A DNA stretch of 64,000 nucleotides from CAVUFH01 sp963740835 (GTDB taxonomy: Bacteria; Actinomycetota; Acidimicrobiia; IMCC26256; PALSA-610), in contig CAVUFH010000001.1 in the NCBI GenBank assembly GCA_963740835.1, positions 248,001 through 312,000 of the forward strand, given 5' to 3'. Below, one piece after another: positions 1 to 8,092 of this stretch. The notes beneath the pieces were generated by a model. It made no database searches. It saw only the letters and a program-made list of their open reading frames with translations, and had not been told where the DNA came from. Both the position numbers and the translations under genes were made by a program. Every line of letters begins with the position of its first letter. Positions within the stretch are counted from its first letter, which is position 1.

Positions 1-536
1 CGACGCGCTGCTCGTGCTCGACGAGGCGCACGGAGTGCTCGGGCCCGCACTCGGCGCGCCACCCGACGCCGACATCCTGCGCGTCGGCACACTGTCGAAG
101 ACGTTGGGATCCCTCGGCGGGTTCATCGCCGGGCCCGCGCGCGTACATCGAGCTCGTCGTGAACACCGCCCGTCCGTACATCTTCACGACCGCGCCGACC
201 CCGGCCGACGCGGCCGCGGCGCGGGCCGCGCTCGCGGTGCTCTGCAGCCCTGAAGGCGTGCAGCTCGTTCATCGCCTACGCGCGCTCGTCGACCGATTGC
301 GACCCGGCCACGCTTCACCGATCATCCCGTTCCTCTGTGGCGACGAAGGACGCGCACTCGCCGCGGCGGCCGCGCTCCTGGAACACGGCGTGCTCGTGCC
401 CGCGATCCGGCCACCGACCGTCGCGCCCGGGAGTTCGCGGTTGCGCGTGACGCTGTCGGCCGCGCACACCGACGAACAGGTCGAGCAACTCGAGCACGCG
501 CTCGCCGCGGCGTTCGGCTCGCTCCCGTCGCGGTGA
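1..536 (+). CDS. bioF: 8-amino-7-oxononanoate synthase, 3' part, frameshifted
   Basis: C-terminal part of a PLP-dependent alpha-oxoamine synthase that condenses pimeloyl-ACP (or CoA) with alanine in biotin synthesis. The 5' end lies outside the window. Frame 2 reads LDEAHGVLGP (the Asp that contacts PLP), then THSK-like GTLSKTLGSLGGFIAGP carrying the PLP lysine. The reading continues in frame 3 from about 141 as AYIELVVNTARPYIFTTAPT to the stop at 534-536. The two halves join only if one extra base in the gcgcgcg run at about 132-141 is ignored. The stop overlaps the bioD start (GTGA), so the genes are translationally coupled. Identification is firm; the frameshift is more likely a sequence error than a pseudogene. 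Confidence 0.8.
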   Translation, partial: TRCSCSTRRTECSGPHSARHPTPTSCASAHCRRRWDPSAGSSPGPRAYIELVVNTARPYIFTTAPTPADAAAARAALAVLCSPEGVQLVHRLRALVDRLRPGHASPIIPFLCGDEGRALAAAAALLEHGVLVPAIRPPTVAPGSSRLRVTLSAAHTDEQVEQLEHALAAAFGSLPSR

Positions 537-1150
537 TCGTCCTCGTCGCCGGCACCGGTACCGATGTCGGCAAGACGTGGGTGACGGCAGCAACGGTCGG
601 CGCGCTCCGCGCCCGCAACCGCTCGGTGCGCGCGCACAAACCGGCGCAGTCGTTCGCGCCCGAGGACACGTGCACCGACGCACACGTGCTCGCCGCGGCC
701 ACCGGCCAACGGCCGGATGCGGTGTGTCCGCCCGCACGCTGGTTCCCGGTACCTATGGCGCCGCCCATGGCCGCCGCTGCGCTGGACCGACCGCAGTTCA
801 CGATCGCCGACCTTGTCGCCGAATTGCCACCCGACGACGTCGACGTCGTGTTCGTGGAGAGCGCCGGCGGTGTGCGCTCCCCTCTCGCCGACGACGGCGA
901 CACCGTGACCCTCGCCGACGCCTGCGCACCCGCGCGCGTGGTGCTCGTCGCCGACGCCGGACTGGGCACGATCAACGCGGTGCGGCTCGCGGCCGACGCG
1001 CTCGCGCGCCATCCCGTCGTCGTGCACCTCAATCGCTACGACCCCGCGACCGACCTGCACCGACGCAACCGCGACTGGCTGGTGCAACGCGAGTGCCTCG
1101 AGGTCGTCACCGACCCCGAGGCCCTCGCGAGCTTCCTCGTCGGCCGTTAA
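533..1150 (+). CDS. bioD: ATP-dependent dethiobiotin synthetase BioD
   Basis: Closes the ureido ring of dethiobiotin from 7,8-diaminopelargonate, CO2 and ATP in the cytoplasm. The protein is 205 aa, close to the usual 220-230. The N-terminus MIVLVAGTGTDVGKTWV carries the P-loop GTGTDVGKT (residues 7-15). HKPAQSF at about 40 corresponds to the conserved KP(V/I)xSG segment, and VFVESAGGVRSPL at about 105 to the EGAGG substrate loop. The start is GTG at 533, overlapping the bioF stop. The 3' end overlaps by 4 bp, convergently, with the stop of the neighbouring ABC binding-protein gene, so there is no room for a dedicated terminator. Confidence 0.9.
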   Translation: MIVLVAGTGTDVGKTWVTAATVGALRARNRSVRAHKPAQSFAPEDTCTDAHVLAAATGQRPDAVCPPARWFPVPMAPPMAAAALDRPQFTIADLVAELPPDDVDVVFVESAGGVRSPLADDGDTVTLADACAPARVVLVADAGLGTINAVRLAADALARHPVVVHLNRYDPATDLHRRNRDWLVQRECLEVVTDPEALASFLVGR

Positions 1151-2538
1151 CCGTTGATCAGGTTGGGCGGCGTGATGCTCGCGGTCTTGCCGTCGAGCTT
1201 CTGCAGGTCGCCGAGCGTCTTGAAGTAGCCGCCGGCGGTCGTGTACTGCACGAGGTTGAACTCCTCGGCCAGGAACCAGTCGTCGGCGCCGACCGTCCAC
1301 TGCGCGGCCGGCAGCTGCAAGGCGACGCCCTTCGCCTGGGTGATCGTCCGCATCGCCTGCATCACCGCGAGTCGGTTCGGTTCCTTGACCTTGCCGAGCG
1401 CGTCCTCGAGCAACGCCGCGGTCGTCCAGCCGTACGCCACGATGCCGTTGCCGACGTCGGCTTCGGGCGCGTACTTGGGCACTTGCGCCTTGTACAAGGC
1501 CATGGCGTCGTTGTTCGCCCACTGCGGATCGTTCGGGTCCATCAACGGCGTGACGCTGAGGACGTCGTTGCCGTTGGCGCCGGCGATGGACATGAGCGTC
1601 TTCGAGGTGCACGTGCCCGACATGTACACGAGCGGCTTCCAGCTCGAGGAGCCGAGCTGGTTGAGCGCGGTCGGGCATGCGAGCAGCGTGGCACCCAGCA
1701 CGAAGACGTCCGCGTTGCTCGCGGCCAGCGCGGTCATCTGCGACGTCACGTCACCGGTCTCGGTGTCGTAGCTCTGCTCCGCCTTGATCGTGAGGTCGGT
1801 GCCCTTCACCAACGCCTTCAGCGTCTCCGAGTACGAGGCACCGAAGTCGTCGTTGGCCCGAAGGATCGCGATCGTCGCGTTCGGCTTGTTCGCTTTCAAG
1901 TACGTGACGAGTGCCTGCATCTCGTCGGGATACGGGACCAGCTCGGTGCCGATGAGCCACGGATAGTCGTGGTTGCCCCACTGCGGCGCACCCGACGCCG
2001 CGAACAGGTTCGGCACACATTGCTCGCCGAGGTAGTCGCGGATCGCGAGGTTGTTCTTCGTGCCCACGACGTTGAACAGCGCGAACACGTCGTCGTTCTC
2101 GACGAGCGATTGCACGTTCGAGAAGGTCTTCTGCGCGTCGTACGCGTCATCTTGCGCGTCGAGGTCGACCTTGTACTTCTTCCCCGCGATCTCGACGCCA
2201 CCCTTGGTGTCGTTGATGTAGTCGAAGTAGGCCTTCTCGCCGTTCAGGATCTCCGAGAACGCGGCGTAGATGCCGGACTGCGGGAGGCTGGTGCCGAGCT
2301 TGATCGTGTCGCCGCTGAGCGTGACGGTGCTCGGGTCGGTCGTGCAGTTGCCGGTGTCGATGTCGAAGCCGCCGCCCGAGCTCGCGCCGGCCGACGACGA
2401 GCTGCCGTTGCCGCTGCTGCTGTCGTCGTCGTCACCTCGCCCGTTCCCGCACGCGGCGAGGACGACAGCGAGCACCGTCGCCAGAACGACGAAGCGAGAG
2501 GCGCCGACACGAGAGTGATGGCCTCGTTCGAGTCGCAT
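1147..2538 (-). CDS. ABC transporter substrate-binding lipoprotein (LivJ/branched-chain amino acid family)
   Basis: Extracytoplasmic solute receptor of a type I periplasmic-binding fold, 463 aa. The N-terminus has a basic segment, a hydrophobic stretch VVLATVLAVVL and the lipobox LAAC, followed by an Asp/Ser/Gly-rich tether, as expected for a lipid-anchored receptor. The body contains GTSLPQSGIYA and NGEKAYFDYIND, typical of the Peripla_BP_6 family. It is the first gene of a minus-strand unit with two permeases and two ATPases (2554-5965), which fixes its role as the receptor. The substrate cannot be told from sequence; members of this family bind amino acids, amides, urea or aromatic acids. 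Confidence 0.88.
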   Translation of the reverse strand: MRLERGHHSRVGASRFVVLATVLAVVLAACGNGRGDDDDSSSGNGSSSSAGASSGGGFDIDTGNCTTDPSTVTLSGDTIKLGTSLPQSGIYAAFSEILNGEKAYFDYINDTKGGVEIAGKKYKVDLDAQDDAYDAQKTFSNVQSLVENDDVFALFNVVGTKNNLAIRDYLGEQCVPNLFAASGAPQWGNHDYPWLIGTELVPYPDEMQALVTYLKANKPNATIAILRANDDFGASYSETLKALVKGTDLTIKAEQSYDTETGDVTSQMTALAASNADVFVLGATLLACPTALNQLGSSSWKPLVYMSGTCTSKTLMSIAGANGNDVLSVTPLMDPNDPQWANNDAMALYKAQVPKYAPEADVGNGIVAYGWTTAALLEDALGKVKEPNRLAVMQAMRTITQAKGVALQLPAAQWTVGADDWFLAEEFNLVQYTTAGGYFKTLGDLQKLDGKTASITPPNLING

Positions 2539-2553
2539 AGATCTTCCTTTCGG

Positions 2554-3636
2554 TCAGGACGCCAGCGGTGTCGGTGGAGCGGGTCCCCGCCGCCCCAGGA
2601 AGCGGCGAATCCCTCGTCGCGCGCCGCCAAGGATTCCGTCAGGCAGGACGTACATCAAGACGATCAGGGCGATGCCGAAGATCGCCGGGGAGAGCAGCTT
2701 CGCACGGTTCGGGTCGGAGAACAGGTCACTCAGCGATCGGCTCTCGTCGATCTGGTGCTGGAGGAACACGATGATGAAGCCGCCGAGCATGGGGCCGAAC
2801 ACCGTTGCGGCGCCACCGACCACGACCGCGACGAGGAACTCGATCGACAGCTGGAAGGTCCCGACCTTCGTCGCGTCAGCCGATCGCGTCGCGAGCACCG
2901 ACAACGATCCCGCGCCGCCGGCGTAAAGCGCGCTCAGCGCGAACGCCGTCACCTTCACCTGGGCGAGATTGATGCCGACGGTCTCGGCCGCGGCCTCGTG
3001 GTCGCGCACGGCAATGAGCGAACGACCGAACCGGCCGCGTGCCATGAAGAACACCAACGCCAGGAGCACCAGGCCGACCACCAGCGTGAGGTAGTACGCG
3101 TACTGGTCCGGGTCGCCGACCCACTTGTCGAAGAAGCTCGCGATTCGATCGGGGAACACGTAGTACCAGTCGGGGACGCTCACCTCGTTGGCCTTCAGAA
3201 TCACGAGGTTGGTGCCGCCGGTGCCGTTCACGAACTTCTCGGTGAGGTCCGGGAACAGCACCGCGAGCCCGAGCGTGACCAGCGCGAGGTAGAGCCCCTT
3301 GACCCGCAACGCGGGGAAGCCGATGAGCGCACCGACCACGAAGCACAGCGCCATCGCGACCGGCAAAGTCGGCAGGAAGTTCCAGCCGTGGTCCGAGATG
3401 AGAATCGCGCTCGTGTACGCACCGAGGCCGAAGAATGCACCGTGACCGATAGAGACCTGGCCGTTGTAGCCCGTCAGGATGTTGAGACCGGTCGCGGCGA
3501 TGCCGACATACAGCGCCTGCGTCCAGAGCCGCACATCGCTCGCGTCGTGCGTCTGCGCGACCCAATAGCCGAAGATGTAGACGAAGAAGACCGTGACGGC
3601 CAACGACGCGAGGATGCGGCCGACCCGGGGGCTCAT
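2554..3636 (-). CDS. livM: ABC transporter permease, LivM family
   Basis: Inner-membrane permease of a branched-chain amino-acid-type importer, 360 aa. The start was placed at ATG 3634-3636 (MSPRVGRILASLAVTVFFVY) because it overlaps the livH stop as ATGA, although the frame stays open upstream. It has many hydrophobic segments and the LivM hallmark region LNILTGYNGQVSIGHGAFFG at about residue 50. It ends with a basic tail GGARRGIRRFLGRRG. The ATG sits 15 bp upstream of the receptor gene in the same direction of transcription. Confidence 0.88.
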   Translation of the reverse strand: MSPRVGRILASLAVTVFFVYIFGYWVAQTHDASDVRLWTQALYVGIAATGLNILTGYNGQVSIGHGAFFGLGAYTSAILISDHGWNFLPTLPVAMALCFVVGALIGFPALRVKGLYLALVTLGLAVLFPDLTEKFVNGTGGTNLVILKANEVSVPDWYYVFPDRIASFFDKWVGDPDQYAYYLTLVVGLVLLALVFFMARGRFGRSLIAVRDHEAAAETVGINLAQVKVTAFALSALYAGGAGSLSVLATRSADATKVGTFQLSIEFLVAVVVGGAATVFGPMLGGFIIVFLQHQIDESRSLSDLFSDPNRAKLLSPAIFGIALIVLMYVLPDGILGGARRGIRRFLGRRGPAPPTPLAS

Positions 3637-4514
3637 ACGCGCTCCACGTGGACCTTGCCGAACAGGCCCGCGGGCCGGAACAGCAACACGAGCAGGATGA
3701 GCCCGAACGGCACGACGAGCTCGATGCCGTCGAGGAACCCGATGTACTGGACCGTGAGTGCGTTCGCGACACCGACGATCAGACCGCCGACGACCGCGCC
3801 GAGCGGGCTGTCGAAGCCGCCGAGCGCGGCGGCCGCGAACGCGTAGACGAGGATCGATTGCATCGACGCGGCCGTGAGCGCCGTCGTGGTGGGGATGACG
3901 AGCGATCCGGCGATGGCACCGAGCGCGGCGGCGAGCCCCCATCCGAGCATCAACATCGTGCCGACCGACACGCCGACGAGCCGGCTCGAATCCGGGTTCG
4001 ATGCGACCGCGCGCAACGCGAGCCCGACCTTCGTCTTCTGCAAGAGCAGGTACAGCAGCAGGCACTCGACCGCGAGGACCACGATGAGCACGAGCGTGTC
4101 CGCGCGGACGGTGACGCCGCCGGGGTGCCAGCTGTGGTTGGGATAGGCGCGCGGTACGAGCTCGGCATCGACGCCGAAGATCACTTGCGACAGCGAGTTG
4201 AACGCGAGGAACAGCCCGATCGTCACGATGACGATCACGAGTGGCGACGAGCGTTCGACCGGGCGCATCACGAAGCGCTCGACGGCGGCACCGCCGACAA
4301 AAGAGAGCACCACCGTGACGAGGATCGCGAGCCACACGGGCAGACCTCGTTCGGTGAACCAGAACATGACGTACGTCGAGAACAGGGCCATCTCGCCCTG
4401 GGCGAAGTTGAGGATGCCCGTGGTTCGGTAGATGAGCACCAACGCGAGTGCGAGCGACGCGTACACGACACCCTGCCCGATGCCGTTCATGACCTGGGAA
4501 AGGAACAACGTCAT
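3633..4514 (-). CDS. livH: ABC transporter permease, LivH family
   Basis: Second membrane subunit of the importer, 293 aa, the typical LivH length. The start at ATG 4512-4514 (MTLFLSQVMNGIGQGVVYAS) gives the standard N-terminus; the longer open frame upstream runs into the ATPase gene. The conserved segment GILNFAQGEMALFSTYVMFW lies at about residues 34-53, and FDSPLGAVVGGLIVG at about 245 is the permease loop that contacts the ATPase. It overlaps livM by 4 bp (ATGA), indicating coupled translation of the two permeases. Confidence 0.88.
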   Translation of the reverse strand: MTLFLSQVMNGIGQGVVYASLALALVLIYRTTGILNFAQGEMALFSTYVMFWFTERGLPVWLAILVTVVLSFVGGAAVERFVMRPVERSSPLVIVIVTIGLFLAFNSLSQVIFGVDAELVPRAYPNHSWHPGGVTVRADTLVLIVVLAVECLLLYLLLQKTKVGLALRAVASNPDSSRLVGVSVGTMLMLGWGLAAALGAIAGSLVIPTTTALTAASMQSILVYAFAAAALGGFDSPLGAVVGGLIVGVANALTVQYIGFLDGIELVVPFGLILLVLLFRPAGLFGKVHVERV

Positions 4515-4524
4515 GGCGGTGCTC

Positions 4525-5232
4525 CTATATCCCCAAGTACGCGCGTCGGACGTCGTCGTTGACCGCCAAGTCCGCGGCCGCGCCGGTGACGGCGATGCTC
4601 CCGGCCTCGAGCACGTATCCGCGTTGCGCGATGCCGAGCGCCAGCGCAGCGTTCTGCTCGACGACGAGCATCGACAGTCCTCCGTCTGCGTTGAGACCCG
4701 CGAGCACGTGGAACAGCTCCTGGGTGACGATCGGTGCGAGGCCGAGTGACGGCTCGTCGAGGAGCACGAGCTTCGGACGGCCCATGAGCGCCCGCGCAAT
4801 CGCGAGCATCTGCTGTTCACCGCCGCTCATGCTTCCGGCGGGTTGGCCGCGCCGGTCGGCGAGGCGCGGGAACACACCGATCCAACGCTCGATGTCGGCC
4901 GCGACTTCGCGATCGTGGCGCGCGTACGCGCCCAGCCGCAGGTTGTCCTCGACCGTGAGGTCGGCGAGCGTTCCCCGGCCCTGCGGGACGTGCGCGATGC
5001 CGGCGCGCGCGATGTGCTCGGGCTTCGTGCCGATGATCGACTTGCCCCCGAACCGGATGCTCCCGCGCGCCTGGATCATGCCCGACAGCGCGCGCAACGT
5101 CGTCGTCTTGCCCGCACCGTTCGCGCCGAGGATCACGATTACTTCGCCCTCGTTCACCGTGAAGTCGACGCCGTACAGCACCTGCACGGGCCCGTACCCG
5201 GCGCGCAGCTCCGCCACCTCCAGCAGCGTCAC
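4525..5232 (-). CDS. livF: ABC transporter ATP-binding protein, LivF family
   Basis: Nucleotide-binding subunit, 235 aa from the GTG at 5230-5232. That start is preceded by GGGAG with 7-nt spacing and gives the usual N-terminus MTLLEVAELRAGYGPVQVLY. Walker A is GANGAGKTT, the ABC signature is MSGGEQQMLAIARALMGRP, and Walker B is LVLLDEPSLGL; the switch His is reduced to LVVEQN, as usual for LivF. It follows livG by 13 bp. The frame is open far upstream, but that part is antisense-like and lacks a family match. Confidence 0.9.
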   Translation of the reverse strand: MTLLEVAELRAGYGPVQVLYGVDFTVNEGEVIVILGANGAGKTTTLRALSGMIQARGSIRFGGKSIIGTKPEHIARAGIAHVPQGRGTLADLTVEDNLRLGAYARHDREVAADIERWIGVFPRLADRRGQPAGSMSGGEQQMLAIARALMGRPKLVLLDEPSLGLAPIVTQELFHVLAGLNADGGLSMLVVEQNAALALGIAQRGYVLEAGSIAVTGAAADLAVNDDVRRAYLGI

Positions 5233-5245
5233 GCTGAGGCTCCCG

Positions 5246-5965
5246 TCACGCCGAAGTTCCCAAGTACGCCTCGACGACTTCCGGGTTGTTGCGGATGTCC
5301 TCCGGGAGGCCCTCCGCGATCTTGCTCCCGAAGTCGAGCACGACGATCTGCTCGGAGATCGACATGACCATCGCCATGTGGTGCTCGACCAGCAGCACGG
5401 TGAGCGCGAACTCGTCGCGGATGTCGCGCACGAGTGTCGCCAGCTCGTCCACCTCGGAGTGCGTGAGTCCGGCCGCCGGCTCATCGAGGCACAGGAGGCG
5501 CGGGTGCGCGGCGAGCGCGCGTGCGATCTCGACCCGCTTCAACGTGCCGTACGAGAGGCCGATTGCCGGGCGGTTCGCGTACTCACCGAGCGACAACCGC
5601 TCGAGGATCGCGAGCGCGTCGCGGCGGCGCGTACGCGTCGACCCTCCGAGCGAGTGGGCGCCGACCATGACGTTTTCGGTCACGGTCAGCGCCGGGAACA
5701 GCGCGAGGTTCTGGAACGTCCGCGCGATGCCGAGCTTGGCCACGCGGTGCGCCGGCAGGGTGAGCAGGTCCTTCCCCGCGAAGGTGATGCGCCCCGACGT
5801 CGTCTCGTAGAGGCGGCTGAGGCAGTTGAACAACGTCGTCTTGCCCGCGCCGTTCGGACCGATCAGCGCGCAGATCTGGCCCTCTTGGATCTCGAAGGTC
5901 AGGTCGGACAGCGCGAGGATGCCGCCGAATTCGACGCGTACGTCCTCGACCTCCAACAGCGCCAC
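5246..5965 (-). CDS. livG: ABC transporter ATP-binding protein, LivG family
   Basis: First gene of the importer unit in transcription order, 239 aa. Walker A GPNGAGKT (residues 36-43), the LivG-type signature LSYGTLKRVEIARALAAHP and Walker B LLCLDEPAAGL are all present. The C-terminus NNPEVVEAYLGTSA is the standard LivG ending. With livF it forms the heterodimeric motor for LivH/LivM. No regulator gene lies next to the unit; the 36-bp gap to dapB has no obvious terminator, so read-through from dapB is possible. Confidence 0.9.
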   Translation of the reverse strand: MALLEVEDVRVEFGGILALSDLTFEIQEGQICALIGPNGAGKTTLFNCLSRLYETTSGRITFAGKDLLTLPAHRVAKLGIARTFQNLALFPALTVTENVMVGAHSLGGSTRTRRRDALAILERLSLGEYANRPAIGLSYGTLKRVEIARALAAHPRLLCLDEPAAGLTHSEVDELATLVRDIRDEFALTVLLVEHHMAMVMSISEQIVVLDFGSKIAEGLPEDIRNNPEVVEAYLGTSA

Positions 5966-6001
5966 GAGTCGCTCTATCCCCCCGAGGGCAAAGTCGAGAA
6001 C

Positions 6002-6793
6002 CTACGACAGTTGCAGGAGCTGATCCAGGCCCACCGTGAGGCCGGGCGTCTGCTGCACTCGGCGCACCGCGAGCAGCACACCGGGCATGAACGACGAGCG
6101 GTCGTAGCTGTCGTGGCGGATCGACAGCGTCTGCCCGGTGGTGCCGAGCAGGACCTCGTGGTGCGCGACGACGCCCCGCAAGCGCACCGAGTGCACCGGG
6201 ATCCCGTCGACCCGGCTTCCCCGCGCGCCTTCGGCGACGATCGTGCGGGTCGGGTCGTCCGCCCATTCCTTGGACGCCTCGGCGATCCGTTGGGCGGTCA
6301 ACATGGCGGTCCCCGAAGGCGCATCGATCTTCTGATCGTGGTGGAGCTCGATGATCTCGGCGGTCTCGAAGTACGGCGCGGCCAGCTCCGCGAATCGCAT
6401 CATCAGCACCGCGCCGATTGCGAAGTTCGGTGCGATCACCGCGTTCGCGGACGACGCGGCAAACCCGTTCGCGAGCTCGGCGAGCTCGTCGTCGGAGAAG
6501 CCGGTCGTGCCGACCACCGCGTGCACGCCTTCGCTCGCGCAGAAGCGCACGTTCTCACGCGCGGCGTCGAGCACGGTGAAGTCGACGGCCACCTCGACGC
6601 CCGCGTCGCGCATCGCGCTCGCCTTGCCCGCGACCTGGATCTGCGTGTCGTGGACGCCGAGTTGATCGAGGTCGATACCCGCATGATGGGGGTCGACGGC
6701 TGCGACGAGATCCATGTCGGCGGCAGTGTGCACGGCATTGCATACCGTCGAACCCATGCGTCCGCCCGCACCGAACACCCCAACCCGGATCAT
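6002..6793 (-). CDS. dapB: 4-hydroxy-tetrahydrodipicolinate reductase
   Basis: NAD(P)H-dependent reductase of lysine and diaminopimelate synthesis, 263 aa from ATG 6791-6793. The Rossmann loop is VGVFGAGGRMGSTV at the N-terminus. VDFTVLDAARENV and VVGTTGFS follow. The substrate signature is ELHHDQKIDAPSGTA, holding the paired His and the catalytic Lys of DapB. The longer open frame upstream has no family match. The gene lies between the M16 peptidase and the ABC importer, a common order in actinobacteria. Confidence 0.93.
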   Translation of the reverse strand: MIRVGVFGAGGRMGSTVCNAVHTAADMDLVAAVDPHHAGIDLDQLGVHDTQIQVAGKASAMRDAGVEVAVDFTVLDAARENVRFCASEGVHAVVGTTGFSDDELAELANGFAASSANAVIAPNFAIGAVLMMRFAELAAPYFETAEIIELHHDQKIDAPSGTAMLTAQRIAEASKEWADDPTRTIVAEGARGSRVDGIPVHSVRLRGVVAHHEVLLGTTGQTLSIRHDSYDRSSFMPGVLLAVRRVQQTPGLTVGLDQLLQLS

Positions 6794-6818
6794 CGGGGCA
6801 AGGGTACCGCCGGCGGGT

Positions 6819-8072
6819 TCAGCGCGGACCGGGAACCGCGAACTCGTTCGCCTCGTGGGGCCCGACGACCGCGAGCGTCGCTTGCGCGTCACGCAGCACG
6901 CGGTCGACGACGCGCGCAACGTCATCGGCCGTGACCGCCTCGACGCGCGCGACGAGCTCGTCGATCAGCGGAACCTCGCCTTCGGCCTGTTCGGCCCGGC
7001 CGATGCGACGCATGCGACTCGACGACGTCTCGAGCGACATCGCGAGCGAACCGGCGATGTGTCCCTTGGCCGCTTCCAGCTCGGCTGCGGAGAGCCCGTC
7101 GCGGGCGAGCAGCTCGAGCTCGTCGCGGATGACTCCCAGCGTCTCGTGCACTCGGTCCGGAGCGGTGCCGGCATAGATCGCGAGAAAGCCGGCGTCCTCG
7201 TACGCGGCACGGTACGAATACACCGAGTACGCCAGGCCGCGCTCCTCGCGCACGGATTGGAACAAGCGCGACGACATCCCGCCGCCGAACGCCTGGTTCA
7301 AGACGCCGAACGCGTACCGGTCGGGGTCGAGCGACGGCAGCGCCCGCAAGCCGACGACGACGTGGTCCTGCTCGGTCGAGCGCGTCGTGACGACGACGGG
7401 CTCCGGGGTGCGCAGGTCGGGCCGGGGCCGTAAGGGCCGAGCATCGGTGTCGTCGGGGAAGCGGGCCCCTGCCCGCGCCAGCACGTCGTCGTGGTCGAGG
7501 TTCCCTGCGGCTGCGAAGACGATGTTCGACGGCTTGTAGTGCGCGCCGTGGTACTCGGCGATGCGATCGCGCGACATCGCCTTGATCGTCGCCTCGCTGC
7601 CGAGCACCTCTCGTCCGAGCGGGTGCTGCGGGAACATCGCCTGTTCGAACAGCTCGTGCACGAGATCGTCGGGCGTGTCGTCGCGCATGCCGATCTCTTC
7701 GAGGATCACCTGTCGTTCGGACTCGACGTCACTCTCGCGGAACGCCGGTTGCCACACGATGTCGGCGAGGATGTCGAACGCGAGCGCGAACCGCGTGTCG
7801 GGGACGCGCACGTAGAACACCGTTTGCTCGTGCGTCGTGAACGCGTTCATCTCGCCGCCGACCGATTCGATCGCTTCCGCGATCTCGCGCGCGCTGCGGT
7901 CCTCGGTGCCCTTGAACAGCAGGTGCTCGAGGAAGTGGCTCGCGCCCGACGACCCGTCGGGCTCGTCACGCGAGCCGCTTCCCACCCACATGCCGAGCGT
8001 CACCGAGCGGAGCCCGGGCAACGCCTCGGTGACGACCCGGAGCCCGGAGTCGAGTCGGGTGCGCTGGATCAA
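6819..8072 (-). CDS. M16 family zinc metallopeptidase
   Basis: Zinc peptidase of the processing-peptidase/insulinase clan, 417 aa, cytoplasmic by lack of a signal. The inverted zinc motif HFLEH is at residues 46-50 inside GASHFLEHLLFKGT, and GGEMNAFTTHEQTVFY gives the conserved strand after it. The C-terminal half contains RLFQSVREERGLAYSVYSY, the R/Y element of M16 inactive-domain pairing. It sits 20 bp downstream of pnp in the same direction, the usual pnp-M16-dapB order. Its natural substrate is not known. Confidence 0.9.
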   Translation of the reverse strand: MIQRTRLDSGLRVVTEALPGLRSVTLGMWVGSGSRDEPDGSSGASHFLEHLLFKGTEDRSAREIAEAIESVGGEMNAFTTHEQTVFYVRVPDTRFALAFDILADIVWQPAFRESDVESERQVILEEIGMRDDTPDDLVHELFEQAMFPQHPLGREVLGSEATIKAMSRDRIAEYHGAHYKPSNIVFAAAGNLDHDDVLARAGARFPDDTDARPLRPRPDLRTPEPVVVTTRSTEQDHVVVGLRALPSLDPDRYAFGVLNQAFGGGMSSRLFQSVREERGLAYSVYSYRAAYEDAGFLAIYAGTAPDRVHETLGVIRDELELLARDGLSAAELEAAKGHIAGSLAMSLETSSSRMRRIGRAEQAEGEVPLIDELVARVEAVTADDVARVVDRVLRDAQATLAVVGPHEANEFAVPGPR

Positions 8073-8092
8073 GGTCGATCGACCGTCAGGTT

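Noticed and set aside
1..536. bioF as a true pseudogene
   Set aside because: Both halves are fully conserved and joined by one base in a gcgcgc run; given the infB error, a sequence artefact is more likely.
577..3846. Very long open frame on the plus strand (over 1,000 codons) antisense to the ABC importer genes
   Set aside because: High GC removes stops in the shadow frame; the translation is Arg/Gly/His-rich with no domain, while the opposite strand holds well-conserved genes. The same applies to 39548-42127 (+) and 43851-45155 (-).
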